A stretch of 64,000 bases of DNA, taken from Pseudomonas sp. Os17 (lineage in GTDB: Bacteria; Pseudomonadota; Gammaproteobacteria; Pseudomonadales; Pseudomonadaceae). The position numbers and the translations under genes were made by a program. The stretch is from positions 6,450,001 through 6,514,000 of the forward strand of contig NZ_AP014627.1 of assembly GCF_001547895.1 (NCBI RefSeq), read 5' to 3'. The notes beneath the pieces are model-generated. The model worked only from the letters and a program-made list of their open reading frames with translations, did not search any database and had not been told where the DNA came from. Positions within the stretch are counted from its first letter, which is position 1, and every line of letters begins with the position of its first letter. Shown here piece after piece: positions 55,851-64,000 of the stretch.

Positions 55851-56300
55851 ATGAAGATTGGCGAACTGGCGAAACTCACCGACTGTCAGGTCGAAACCAT
55901 CCGTTACTACGAGCGCGAAGGACTGCTGCCGGAACCGGCCCGTAGCGAAGGCAACTACCGCCTCTACACCCAGGCCCACACCGAGCGCCTGACCTTTATC
56001 CGCAATTGCCGCAGCCTGGACATGACCCTCGAGGAAATCCGCAGCCTGCTCAACCTGCGCGACAGTCCCCAGGACCAGTGCGCCAGCGTCAACGCCCTGA
56101 TCGACGAGCATATCCATCACGTCAAGGCGCGCATCGACGGTTTGCTGGCCCTGCAGGAACAACTGCTGGACCTGCGCCAGCGCTGCAGCGAAGGCCCGGA
56201 CCTGGAGCACTGTGGCATCCTCCAGCGCCTGGAAGTCAGCGGCTCGGTGGCCCCCAAGGAAGCCGAACCCTCACATGTCGGCCGCAGCCACGGCCACTGA
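55851..56300 (+). CDS. cadR: Cd(II)/Pb(II)-responsive MerR regulator CadR
   Basis: 149-residue MerR-family metal sensor. The HTH is MKIGELAKLTDCQVETIRYY, followed by the wing GLLPEPARSEGNYRLY and a long dimerisation helix. Metal-ligand cysteines are Cys77, Cys112 and Cys121, with C-x8-C spacing in the C-terminal loop, and the tail is His-rich (SHVGRSHGH). It activates the divergent cadA by untwisting the long-spacer promoter when metal binds. The ATG at 55851 is used; the open frame upstream has no homology. Confidence 0.93.
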   Translation: MKIGELAKLTDCQVETIRYYEREGLLPEPARSEGNYRLYTQAHTERLTFIRNCRSLDMTLEEIRSLLNLRDSPQDQCASVNALIDEHIHHVKARIDGLLALQEQLLDLRQRCSEGPDLEHCGILQRLEVSGSVAPKEAEPSHVGRSHGH

Positions 56301-56315
56301 ACCCCGGGCGCGACC

Positions 56316-56903
56316 TCAGGCGCCGCGCCACAGGCTGCCGATCAACCGCAGATAAACCCCTTCGAGCATCGTCAGCAGCCGCTGGTCAAGCTGCCGCCAG
56401 GCCAGGGCCTGGCGCACCAGCCAGGCGCTGAACAGCCCCACCAGGCACCCGCCGAGAATATCGAAGGGGAAATGCACCCCGAGGTAGACCCGGGCCCAGC
56501 CCACCAGCAGCGCCAGGCCCAGCATCACCAGCCCGGTCTTGCGCAGGGGCGCGAGGATCAGCGCGAACGCCATGGCGAACATGCCGCTGGCATGATCGCT
56601 GGGGAAGGACGCGCCGGGCGCGTGGGCAAGGAAGTTCTGCCCCAGGCCGATCATGAACGGCCGTGGATGGAACCACAGCTCACGGATCAGCACATTGCTG
56701 GCCAGGGCCAGCACGATGCCGAGGGTCGCAAGCAGCACGATCATGCGCTGGCGGCGCTCACCGAAAACCCAGAGCACCGCCAGCAGCAACGGCACGCTGA
56801 GCACCAGCCATTGCGCGAGGAAAACCGCCAGTGTACGCATCGGCATTGACGCCCCGGCACTGGCGTTGATGGCCAGGAACAGGCTTTGATTGAGTTCTTC
56901 CAT
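56316..56903 (-). CDS. PAP2 family undecaprenyl-diphosphatase-like phosphatase
   Basis: 195-residue inner-membrane phosphatase with about five helices. The acid-phosphatase motifs are present: RELWFHPRPF (motif 1), SFPSDHASGMFAMAF (motif 2, PSxH with catalytic His) and WARVYLGVHFPFDILGG (motif 3 with His and Asp). The layout resembles BcrC, which recycles the undecaprenyl carrier and can give bacitracin tolerance, but a lipid phosphatase with another substrate is possible. The ATG of MEELNQSLF is used. It is convergent with cadR, 15 bases away. Confidence 0.87.
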   Translation of the reverse strand: MEELNQSLFLAINASAGASMPMRTLAVFLAQWLVLSVPLLLAVLWVFGERRQRMIVLLATLGIVLALASNVLIRELWFHPRPFMIGLGQNFLAHAPGASFPSDHASGMFAMAFALILAPLRKTGLVMLGLALLVGWARVYLGVHFPFDILGGCLVGLFSAWLVRQALAWRQLDQRLLTMLEGVYLRLIGSLWRGA

Positions 56904-57042
56904 TCGCGGCTCACGTTGAAGTTCACAAGGGCGACGCCCTGTGTCTGGCGGGGTCACTCTTCAGAGCGTAGCTGGCCGCCAGGCACAGTCAGGCCCGGAA
57001 CGATTCCGGACACAGGTCGATAAAGACAACAGGTTCAATCGA

Positions 57043-57076
57043 CAGGGGCCACGCGGTGTCAGCCGCGCGGCCCCTG
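57043..57076 (-). terminator. GC-rich hairpin after thyA
   Basis: A 14-base stem with one mismatch (57043-57056 with 57063-57076) lies 18 bases beyond the thyA stop. No T tract follows, so it is a possible Rho-assisted or stabilising structure rather than a classical terminator. Confidence 0.45.
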
Positions 57077-57093
57077 GCACAGCAGACGGAGGC

Positions 57094-58065
57094 TTATACG
57101 GCCATCGGCGCGGTCATCGGCGCGTGGTGCTCGTAGCCTTCCAGGGAGAAGTCGCTCGGTTCGATCAGCTCCAGCCACTCCGGCTGGTAGACGCCGGTCT
57201 TGGCGAACTCCGGCACGCGCTCGGAAATCACCAGCTTGGGCATCGGGAACGGCTCGCGCTTGAGCTGTTCGTTGAGCATGTCCAGGTGGTTTTCGTAGAC
57301 GTGGGCATCACCGATGAAATAGGTGAACCAGCGTGGCGTGTAGCCGGTCAGGCGGCCGATCAGGCTCAGCAGCGCCGCGCCCTCGGTGAGGTTGAACGGC
57401 GTCCCCAGCCCCAGGTCGTTGGAGCGGATGTAGAGGGTCAGGGAGATTTCCCGGGTCTCGACATTGGGGTGGAACTGATACAGCAGGTGGCACGGCGGCA
57501 GGGCCATTTCATCCAGCTGGGCGCAGTTCCAGCCGTGGAACAGGATCCGCCGGCTGCCCGGGTCATTGATGATGGTGTCGACGCACTGGCGCACCTGGTC
57601 GATGGCCTTGTACAGCACCACGTAGCCCTGGCCGTCTTCCTCGCCGGCGGCGATCTGCCGGTAGCCCTGGCTCAGCGCCAGGTCGATGGCCGCCTGGTTG
57701 CTGGTCTTGATCTGCTTGTAGGCCGGCCATTTGCGCCATTGCACGCCGTAGATCTCGCCCAGGTCGTCGTCACCCTGGCGAAACGGGTTGGCCAGCCACT
57801 GGGCATTTTCGTTGGCGTTCTGGTCCCAGACCTTGCAGCCCAGGGCGCGGAACTCGGCGGCGTTGTTCACCCCACGCAGGAAGCCGACCATTTCGCCGAT
57901 TGCCGACTTGAAGGCCATCTTGCGGGTGGTGATGGCCGGGAAACCTTCCTTGAGGTCGTAGCGCAGCATCGCCCCGGGAAAGCTGATGGTGTTCACACCG
58001 GTGCGGTTGGCCTGCTTGGTGCCGTTGTTGATGACGTGGGCCACCAGATCAAGATATTGCTTCAT
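57094..58065 (-). CDS. thyA: Thymidylate synthase
   Basis: 323-residue enzyme methylating dUMP to dTMP with methylenetetrahydrofolate. The catalytic Cys is in [15 protein letters not shown], preceded by [10 protein letters not shown], and [20 protein letters not shown] binds the substrate. The protein is about 60 residues longer than the E. coli type. The extra part lies after [20 protein letters not shown] in the small domain, as in the longer Lactobacillus-type synthases. It lies 46 bases downstream of lgt on the same strand, and the lgt-thyA pairing is widely conserved. Confidence 0.96.
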   Translation of the reverse strand: MKQYLDLVAHVINNGTKQANRTGVNTISFPGAMLRYDLKEGFPAITTRKMAFKSAIGEMVGFLRGVNNAAEFRALGCKVWDQNANENAQWLANPFRQGDDDLGEIYGVQWRKWPAYKQIKTSNQAAIDLALSQGYRQIAAGEEDGQGYVVLYKAIDQVRQCVDTIINDPGSRRILFHGWNCAQLDEMALPPCHLLYQFHPNVETREISLTLYIRSNDLGLGTPFNLTEGAALLSLIGRLTGYTPRWFTYFIGDAHVYENHLDMLNEQLKREPFPMPKLVISERVPEFAKTGVYQPEWLELIEPSDFSLEGYEHHAPMTAPMAV

Positions 58066-58111
58066 GAATTACCTGCATCCTTGAACCCGGGGCACGCCCC
58101 GGGGTTCGAAT

Positions 58112-58921
58112 TTATTGCGCCGCGCTCTGGGCCGGAGCGCGATGATAAGCCAGCCAGATCAGCCCCAGGCCGCCGAGAATCATCGGCACGCACAGAACCT
58201 GACCCATGGTCAGCCAGTTCCACGCCAGGTAGCCCAGCTGCGCGTCCGGCACCCGGACGAACTCGACGATGAAACGGAAGATCCCGTAGAACAGCGCGAA
58301 CATACCGGAAACCGCCATGGTCGGCCGCGGTTTGCGCGAGAACAGCCAGAGAATCAGGAACAGCGCCACGCCCTCCAGGGCGAACTGATACAGCTGCGAC
58401 GGGTGACGCGGCAACTGCGCCGGATCGCTGAACGGCGGGAAGATCATCGCCCAGGGCACATCGGTGGGTTTGCCCCACAACTCGGCGTTGATGAAGTTGC
58501 CGATCCGCCCGGCACCCAGGCCGATCGGCACCATCGGCGCGACGAAGTCCATCAGCTCGAAGAAGCTTTTGTTGTTGCGCTTGCCGAACCACCAGGCCGC
58601 CAGCATCACCCCGATGAAACCGCCATGGAACGACATGCCGCCCTTCCACACTTCGAAGATCAGGGTCGGGTTGGCCAGGTAGGCGCTCAGGTCGTAGAAC
58701 AGCACGTAACCCAGACGGCCGCCGACGATCACCCCCATGGACATCCAGAACACCATGTCCGAGAGCTTCTCCTTGCTCCAGGTCGGATCGAAACGGTTCA
58801 GCCGGCGCGAGGCCAGCAGCCAGGCACCGCCGATGCCGATCAGGTACATCAGGCCGTACCAGTGGATTTTCAGCGGGCCGATGGCCAGGGCCACCGGATC
58901 AATCTGCGGGTAAGGCAGCAT
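58112..58921 (-). CDS. lgt: Prolipoprotein diacylglyceryl transferase
   Basis: 269-residue inner-membrane enzyme with seven helices that adds diacylglycerol to the lipobox cysteine of prolipoproteins, the first step of lipoprotein maturation. Conserved are the N-terminal [32 protein letters not shown] and the signature [15 protein letters not shown] with essential Arg and Asn. It precedes thyA. The lipoproteins encoded here (laoB, the SGNH lipoprotein) are among its expected substrates. The start is the ATG of MLPYPQIDP. Confidence 0.97.
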   Translation of the reverse strand: MLPYPQIDPVALAIGPLKIHWYGLMYLIGIGGAWLLASRRLNRFDPTWSKEKLSDMVFWMSMGVIVGGRLGYVLFYDLSAYLANPTLIFEVWKGGMSFHGGFIGVMLAAWWFGKRNNKSFFELMDFVAPMVPIGLGAGRIGNFINAELWGKPTDVPWAMIFPPFSDPAQLPRHPSQLYQFALEGVALFLILWLFSRKPRPTMAVSGMFALFYGIFRFIVEFVRVPDAQLGYLAWNWLTMGQVLCVPMILGGLGLIWLAYHRAPAQSAAQ

Positions 58922-59002
58922 TGCGACTCCTCGTCAGGGTTAGAACTCAAAGATTCCCGGGCAAACTGCCAGACCGGGATTAAGCCAGGATTGCGTCGTC
59001 AC

Positions 59003-59785
59003 TCAGAACAGGAAGCTGATGCCCACGCAAAACAGTAGCGCGGCGAACATCCGCTTCAACAGGCGCGGCGACAACCTGTGGGCCAGGCGCGCGCCGATAC
59101 GGGCGAACACCATACTGGTCAGGGCAATGCCCAACAGCGCCGGCAAATACACGAAGCCGAGACTATGAGCCGGAAGCAGCGGATCATGCCAGCCCAGAAT
59201 CATGAAACTTAAGGCACTGGCAAGGGCGATGGGCAGGCCACAGGCCGAAGAGGTGGCCACCGCCTGTTGCATCGGCACGCTGCGCCAGGTGAGAAACGGC
59301 ACGGTCAGCGAGCCACCACCGATGCCAAAGATCGCCGAGGCCCAACCGATCACCCCACCGGCCGCGGCCAGGCCCAATTTGCCGGGCACCTGGCGACTGG
59401 CCTTGGGCTTGAGTTCCAGGGTCATCTGCAGGGCCACCAGCAGGGCAAAGACGCCGATGATCTTCTGCAGATGCGGGCCGGAAATGGCTTCCGCCGTCAG
59501 CGCACCGAAGCCGGCCCCCAGCAGGATGCCTGCGGCCATCCAGGCAAAGATCGGCCAACGCACCGCGCCGCGCCGATGGTGCTCACGAACCGCGTTGACC
59601 GAGGTGAAGATGATGCTGGCCAGGGAGGTGCCGACCGCCAGATGGGTCAGTACCGAGGCATCGAAGCCTTGCAGGGTAAAACTGAACACCAGCACCGGGA
59701 CGATGATGATCCCGCCGCCCACGCCGAACAGCCCGGCCAGCACGCCTGCACAGGCGCCCAACAGCAGATAGAGCAGAAATTCCAT
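59003..59785 (-). CDS. TauE/SafE family membrane transporter
   Basis: 260-residue inner-membrane protein of the TauE/SafE (DUF81) family, often annotated as a sulfite or sulfur-compound exporter. It has two internal repeats, each with a glycine-rich helix hairpin: AGLFGVGGGIIIVPVL in the first half and SAIFGIGGGSLTVPFL in the second. Transport direction and substrate are not evident. The ATG of MEFLLYLLLG is preferred; an ATG nine codons upstream lacks a ribosome-binding site. It lies 81 bases upstream of lgt, same strand. Confidence 0.9.
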   Translation of the reverse strand: MEFLLYLLLGACAGVLAGLFGVGGGIIIVPVLVFSFTLQGFDASVLTHLAVGTSLASIIFTSVNAVREHHRRGAVRWPIFAWMAAGILLGAGFGALTAEAISGPHLQKIIGVFALLVALQMTLELKPKASRQVPGKLGLAAAGGVIGWASAIFGIGGGSLTVPFLTWRSVPMQQAVATSSACGLPIALASALSFMILGWHDPLLPAHSLGFVYLPALLGIALTSMVFARIGARLAHRLSPRLLKRMFAALLFCVGISFLF

Positions 59786-59908
59786 GGGAGCATCCGAAAA
59801 TGAGAGCGGCATGGTAACGGATGCGCCGCCCCGGACTCCACTGGATGGCGATGGATACCCCGGGGTTGTGTGCGTAGAGTGAGCAAAAACACCCAGGGGG
59901 CCACCTCA

Positions 59909-60655
59909 ATGTGCTTGATCGTTTTCGCCTGGAGGCCGGGCCACGCCCAGCCACTGATCGTCGCGGCCAACCGTGACGAGTTCTACGCTCGCCCCAGCCT
60001 GCCCCTGGGGCAATGGCCCGAGTCGCCGCAGATCCACGCCGGACGTGACCTGGAGGCAGGCGGCACCTGGCTTGGGGTTGGTGCCGACGGGCGATTTGCC
60101 GCCCTGACCAACATCCGCAACCCGCACCAACCGCCCGCGCGGCGCTCCCGGGGCGAACTGGTGGCGCGCTTTCTCGCCGGAGGCATGCCCCTGGAAGATT
60201 ACTTGCGCGATGTAGTCGGCCGTTCGGTGGAGTACGCCGGCTTCAACCTGCTACTGGGCACCGGCGATCAGTTGTGGCACTACAACGCCCAGGACCTGGA
60301 GCCCCAATTGCTCCAGCCCGGCGTCTACGGCCTGTCCAATGCCGGGCTCAACACGCCCTGGCCAAAACTGCTCAAGGCCAGAGCGGCGCTGCAAGAAGTG
60401 ATGGATGACCCCAAGCCCCAGGCGCTGCTGGCGCTCTTGAGCGATCCGCAGACTGCACCCTTCGCCGAGTTGCCGGACACCGGGGTGGGGCTGGCCACGG
60501 AAAGCCTGCTGTCCAGCGTATTCATCGCCAGCCCCAGCTACGGCACACGGGCCAGCACCGCGCTGATCGTCAACGCCGACGGCTCGCGGCATCTGGTCGA
60601 ACGCAGCTTTGGCCCTTATGGCGGGCATCTGGGGGAGGTCGAGCTGAAGCTCTGA
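59909..60655 (+). CDS. NRDE (TANGO2-like) family protein
   Basis: 248-residue protein of the NRDE/TANGO2 family. The name motif is visible as VAANRDEFYARP near residue 20, directly after MCLIVFAWRPGH, where Cys2 is positioned like the Ntn-type nucleophile of this fold. TWLGVGADGRFAALTN and ALIVNADG are also typical. Some family members have been linked to heme handling, but the biochemical role in bacteria is unsettled. It stands alone, divergent from the TauE gene and convergent with ptsP. Confidence 0.87.
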   Translation: MCLIVFAWRPGHAQPLIVAANRDEFYARPSLPLGQWPESPQIHAGRDLEAGGTWLGVGADGRFAALTNIRNPHQPPARRSRGELVARFLAGGMPLEDYLRDVVGRSVEYAGFNLLLGTGDQLWHYNAQDLEPQLLQPGVYGLSNAGLNTPWPKLLKARAALQEVMDDPKPQALLALLSDPQTAPFAELPDTGVGLATESLLSSVFIASPSYGTRASTALIVNADGSRHLVERSFGPYGGHLGEVELKL

Positions 60656-60659
60656 AGCG

Positions 60660-60703
60660 TTCGCCGGCAAGAAGGCTCCTGCAGGAACCGACTTGCCGGC
60701 GAA
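60660..60703. repeat. REP hairpin between NRDE gene and ptsP
   Basis: TTCGCCGGCAAG...CTTGCCGGCGAA flanks a short imperfect centre with GGCTCCTGCAGGAACC. The two genes converge here, so it may terminate both. Confidence 0.8.
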
Positions 60704-60716
60704 GAAAACGCCGCGA

Positions 60717-62996
60717 TTACAAGGTCTTGCTCGAAGCCGGATTGATCATCCGCGCCAACCCGAGCTTCTTCAGGGCCAGTTGCAGCGAGCTGTGGATAAC
60801 TTGCGGGTTGTCGATGGTCATCATCTCGTCCAGCAGTTCCTTGGCCTTGCTCAGGCTGATCTGGCGCAGCATCCACTTCACTTTCGGCAGGTTGGTGGCG
60901 TTCATCGACAGGCTGTCAAAGCCCATGGCCATCAGCAGCACCGCGGCCGCCGGATCGCCGGCCATCTCGCCGCAGATGCTCACCGGCTTGCCTTCGGCAT
61001 GGGCATCGCGCACCACGTTCTGCAGGGCTTGCAGCACTGCCGGGTGCAGGTAGTCGTAGAGATCGGCGACCCGTGGGTTGTTGCGGTCCACCGCCAGCAG
61101 GTACTGGGTCAGGTCGTTGGAGCCCACCGAGAGGAAGTCCACCTGGCGCGCCAGCTCCCGGGTCTGATACACCGCCGCCGGAATCTCGATCATCACCCCC
61201 ACCGGCGGCATGGGCACGTCGGTGCCTTCGTCACGCACTTCGCCCCAGGCCCGGTGAATCAGGTGCAGGGCCTCCTCCAGCTCGTGGATGCCGGAAATCA
61301 TCGGCAGCAGGATGCGCAGGTTGTTCAGGCCCTCGCTGGCCTTGAGCATGGCCCGGGCCTGTACCAGGAAGATTTCCGGGTGGTCGAGGGTCACACGGAT
61401 GCCGCGCCAACCAAGGAAGGGGTTGTCTTCCTTGATCGGGAAATACGACAGCGACTTGTCGCCGCCGATGTCCAGGCTGCGCATGGTCACCGGTTGCGGA
61501 TGGAATGCCGCCAGTTGCTCGCGATAGATCGCCAGCTGCTCTTTTTCACTGGGGAAGCGCTGGTTGATCATGAACGGCACTTCGGTGCGGTACAGGCCAA
61601 CGCCCTCGGCCCCGCGCTTCTGCGCGCGGGCCACGTCGGCCAGCAGACCGGTGTTGACCCACAACGGCATGCGGTGCCCATCCGGCGTCACGCACGGCAG
61701 ATCGCGCAAGGCGTCCAGGCCCTGAGCCAGTTGTCGCTCTTCTTCGACCACATCGGCGAACTGCTTGCGCAGCACTTCGCTGGGGTTGGTGTAGACCTCG
61801 CCGTGGTAGCCGTCGACGATCATCTGGATGCCGTCGACCTTGGAATACGGCAGGTCCACCAAGCCCATCACCGTGGGAATACCCATGGCCCGGGCCAGGA
61901 TCGCCACGTGGGAGTTGCCCGAACCCAGCACCGACACCAGCCCCACCAGCTTGCCTTCGGGCACTTCGCCGAGCATGGCCGGGGTCAGTTCTTCGCTGAC
62001 CAGGATGGTGTTGTCGGGGTAGACCAGGGTCTGCTGGCGTTCTTCCTGCAAGTAGGCCAGGAGCCGGCGCCCCAGGTCCTTGACGTCCGAGGCGCGCTCG
62101 CGCAGGTAGGCGTCGTCCATCAATTCGAAACGATTGACGTGATCGGTGACCACCTGGCGCAAGGCGCCCTGGGCCCATTGCCCGGTCTTGATCACGGTCT
62201 TCACTTCGCTGCCCAGGGAAGCGTCGTCGAGCATCATCAGATAGACGTCGAACAGCGCGCGCTCTTCCGGGCGCAACTGGGTGGCGAGTTTTTCCGACAG
62301 CGCGCGCATATCGGCGCGCACCCCTTCCAGCGCGGTCTTGAACAGCGCCAGCTCGGCATCGATGTCGGTGATGTATTTGTCCGGCACCACGTCCAGGTCG
62401 GCTGGCGGCAGCATCACCACCGCGCTGCCCACCGCGGCACCAGGGGAACCGGGCACGCCGACGAACTTGGCTTCCTGAATACCCTTGCCCTGGCGACCCA
62501 GGCCGCGGATCGAACCGGTGGCCTCGGCATGGGCAATTACCCCGGCCAATTGGGCGCTCATGGTCACCAGGAAGGCTTCTTCGCCCTCGTCGAACTGGCG
62601 ACGCTCCTTCTGCTGGATGACCAGCACCCCGACCACCCGACGGTGGTGGATGATCGGAGCCCCCAGGAACGAGGCATAACGCTCTTCACCGGTCTCGGCG
62701 AAGTAGCGATAGCGCGGGTGATCGGCGGCGTTTTCCAGATTGAGGGGTTCTTCCCGGGTGCCCACCAGGCCTACCAGGCCTTCGTTGGGGGCCATGCTGA
62801 CCTTGCCGATGGAGCGCTTGTTCAAGCCCTCGGTGGCCATCAGCACGAAACGGTTGGTTTCCGGGTCCAGCAGATAGACCGAGCAGACCTGGCTGCCCAT
62901 GGCCTCTTTGACGCGCAATACAATAATCCCCAACGCCGCCTTGAGATCCTTGGCGGAGTTAACTTCCTGGACGATCTTGCGCAGCGTATTGAGCAT
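60717..62996 (-). CDS. ptsP: Phosphoenolpyruvate-protein phosphotransferase PtsP (EI-Ntr)
   Basis: 759-residue enzyme I of the nitrogen PTS, which passes phosphate from PEP to NPr and on to PtsN, regulating nitrogen, potassium and storage-polymer metabolism instead of sugar uptake. Residues 1-~160 form the GAF sensor domain (ALGIIVLRVKEAMGSQVCSV). The EI N-terminal domain follows, with the phosphorylated histidine in GSGNSHVAILARAMG. The PEP-binding barrel contains LDIGGDKSLSYF, GWRGIRVTL, SVGSNDLTQYLLAVDRNN and the catalytic Cys in SICGEMAGDP. It lies 22 bases downstream of rppH. Confidence 0.97.
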   Translation of the reverse strand: MLNTLRKIVQEVNSAKDLKAALGIIVLRVKEAMGSQVCSVYLLDPETNRFVLMATEGLNKRSIGKVSMAPNEGLVGLVGTREEPLNLENAADHPRYRYFAETGEERYASFLGAPIIHHRRVVGVLVIQQKERRQFDEGEEAFLVTMSAQLAGVIAHAEATGSIRGLGRQGKGIQEAKFVGVPGSPGAAVGSAVVMLPPADLDVVPDKYITDIDAELALFKTALEGVRADMRALSEKLATQLRPEERALFDVYLMMLDDASLGSEVKTVIKTGQWAQGALRQVVTDHVNRFELMDDAYLRERASDVKDLGRRLLAYLQEERQQTLVYPDNTILVSEELTPAMLGEVPEGKLVGLVSVLGSGNSHVAILARAMGIPTVMGLVDLPYSKVDGIQMIVDGYHGEVYTNPSEVLRKQFADVVEEERQLAQGLDALRDLPCVTPDGHRMPLWVNTGLLADVARAQKRGAEGVGLYRTEVPFMINQRFPSEKEQLAIYREQLAAFHPQPVTMRSLDIGGDKSLSYFPIKEDNPFLGWRGIRVTLDHPEIFLVQARAMLKASEGLNNLRILLPMISGIHELEEALHLIHRAWGEVRDEGTDVPMPPVGVMIEIPAAVYQTRELARQVDFLSVGSNDLTQYLLAVDRNNPRVADLYDYLHPAVLQALQNVVRDAHAEGKPVSICGEMAGDPAAAVLLMAMGFDSLSMNATNLPKVKWMLRQISLSKAKELLDEMMTIDNPQVIHSSLQLALKKLGLARMINPASSKTL

Positions 62997-63018
62997 GGCT
63001 CGGGGTCGAACTCCGTCG

Positions 63019-63498
63019 TCAGTCGCGCACTAAAAGGCGCGGGGCAAGCTCTTTGAGAGCGCGGCGATACACTTCGCGCTTGAATGTCACCACCTGGCCC
63101 AACGGATACCAATAACTGACCCAGCGCCAGCCATCGAATTCCGGTTTACCGGTCAAATCCATCCGCACCCGCTGCTCGTTGGAGATCAGGCGCAGGAGAA
63201 ACCATTTCTGTTTCTGGCCGATGCACAGCGGCTGGCTGTGCGTTCGGACCAGACGCTGCGGCAAACGATAGCGCAACCAGCCCCGGGTGCAGGCGAGAAT
63301 TTGCACATCTTCGCGCTCCAGCCCCACTTCTTCATTCAACTCGCGATACAAGGCGTCTTCCGGCGTCTCGTCGGGGTTGATCCCACCTTGAGGAAACTGC
63401 CAGGCATCTTGATTGATACGGCGAGCCCATAGCACCTGTCCGGCATCATTGGTCAGAATGATCCCGACATTGGGGCGGAAACCATCGGGGTCGATCAC
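63019..63498 (-). CDS. rppH: RNA pyrophosphohydrolase RppH
   Basis: 159-residue Nudix hydrolase that converts 5'-triphosphate mRNA ends to monophosphate and so triggers RNase E decay. The Nudix box starts at [17 protein letters not shown] and continues with [15 protein letters not shown] WQFPQGGI and [19 protein letters not shown] are typical of RppH. The start is a GTG at 63498 giving [12 protein letters not shown], which matches the P. aeruginosa protein; the open frame extends 20 codons further without homology. It is co-directional with ptsP, a linkage found in many gammaproteobacteria. Confidence 0.96.
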   Translation of the reverse strand: MIDPDGFRPNVGIILTNDAGQVLWARRINQDAWQFPQGGINPDETPEDALYRELNEEVGLEREDVQILACTRGWLRYRLPQRLVRTHSQPLCIGQKQKWFLLRLISNEQRVRMDLTGKPEFDGWRWVSYWYPLGQVVTFKREVYRRALKELAPRLLVRD

Positions 63499-63642
63499 GG
63501 CTACAACCTCGCAAACGCATGTCGCCGCATTGTTCCACAAAGCTTGGGAATGCAGCAACGAGGCTGCTTAGCTTATGTGCACTCTTGTGAAAAGACCGTA
63601 TTCTGGGCACCTTTTTCCGCGACTTTTCAGTGAGTAACTGCA

Positions 63643-64000
63643 ATGCGCCTGGCTTTATTCGACTTGGACAACACGCTTCTTGGCGGCGACAGCGACCACG
63701 CCTGGGGCGACTACCTGTGCGAGCGGGGCTTCCTCGACGCCGTCGCCTACAAGACCCGCAACGACGAGTTCTACCAGGACTACCTGGCCGGCCAACTCGA
63801 CAACGCCGCGTACCTGAACTTCTGCCTGGAAATCCTCGGCCGCACCGAAATGGCCGTGCTCGAACAATGGCATCGCGACTACATGCGCGACTGCATCGAG
63901 CCCATCCTCCTGCCCAAGGCCCAAGCGCTGCTGGATCAGCACCGCGAGGCCGGCGACAAGCTGGTGATCATCACCGCCACCAATCGCTTCATCACCGCAC
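63643..64000 (+). CDS. HAD family phosphatase, N-terminal part (PA0335-like)
   Basis: The first 119 codons of a HAD-IB (SerB-like) hydrolase cut by the window edge. Motif I is [16 protein letters not shown] with the nucleophile Asp, and motif II lies in [13 protein letters not shown] at the edge. The position divergent from rppH-ptsP corresponds to P. aeruginosa PA0335, which has been reported to act as the histidinol-phosphate phosphatase needed for histidine synthesis. The same role is likely here but rests on synteny. The ATG at 63643 begins the homology. Confidence 0.9.
   Translation, partial: MRLALFDLDNTLLGGDSDHAWGDYLCERGFLDAVAYKTRNDEFYQDYLAGQLDNAAYLNFCLEILGRTEMAVLEQWHRDYMRDCIEPILLPKAQALLDQHREAGDKLVIITATNRFITA

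Noticed and set aside
40243..56300. Genomic island or prophage spanning pchP to cadR
   Set aside because: No integrase, tRNA border, direct-repeat ends or phage genes, and conserved folA lies inside; accessory genes seem to be separate small insertions.

Overview
The window is high-GC gammaproteobacterial chromosome from a fluorescent Pseudomonas, most likely the P. fluorescens/P. protegens group. Three things suggest this. Gene order from pilT to the rppH/HAD pair follows, as I recall it, the P. aeruginosa PAO1 block PA0395-PA0335. The spacers carry the REP palindromes typical of the group (GGAGC(C/T)GGCTTGCC(G/A)GC type). The metabolic gene set also fits. I cannot name the species from the sequence. 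No rRNA, tRNA, insertion sequence, integrase, prophage or CRISPR array was found.

Layout. 1-7.8 kb: pilT (cut by the window edge) diverges from a long co-directional run yggS-proC-yggT-yggU-metX-metW-DUF4426-rdgB-hemW-DUF3392. 7.9-16 kb: an RNA 2'-phosphotransferase (kptA) enclosed by REPs, then trmB, thiG and thiS, a DUF423 protein, mtgA, and the ftsY-ftsE-ftsX-rpoH block. rpoH has an AlgU-type promoter, and ftsY carries a ten-unit hexanucleotide repeat. 16-22.8 kb: a paired active/inactive M16 peptidase, rsmD, a YheT-like hydrolase, an AraC regulator and a 3-mercaptopyruvate sulfurtransferase.

22.8-27.4 kb: a laoR-laoC-laoB-laoA cluster for long-chain alcohol and aldehyde oxidation, with a palindromic operator inside the laoC promoter. 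27.4-35.5 kb: coaD, ferredoxin, mutM, an HDOD protein, rlmI, an MFS exporter and ilvD. 35.5-41.3 kb: an accessory O-acylation cassette (MBOAT plus two SGNH-hydrolase-like proteins) lying between two tandem REP arrays, then phosphorylcholine phosphatase pchP.

41.5-46.4 kb: cystine transporter tcyP, folA and a DUF2868/DUF3482 membrane-protein/GTPase pair. 46.5-53.3 kb: an aminoethylphosphonate locus (LysR, ABC importer, FAD oxidoreductase, PhnZ-like HD oxygenase) without phnW, phnX or phnY in the window. 53.4-56.3 kb: divergent cadA/cadR cadmium/zinc efflux. 56.3-64 kb: a PAP2 phosphatase, thyA, lgt, a TauE family protein, an NRDE protein, ptsP, rppH and the start of a HAD phosphatase.

Most of the window is conserved housekeeping DNA. 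The unusual material is the O-acylation cassette between REP arrays, the phosphonate locus with an alternative enzyme set, the orphan kptA between REPs, REP palindromes that supply stop codons, and the repeat-bearing ftsY.
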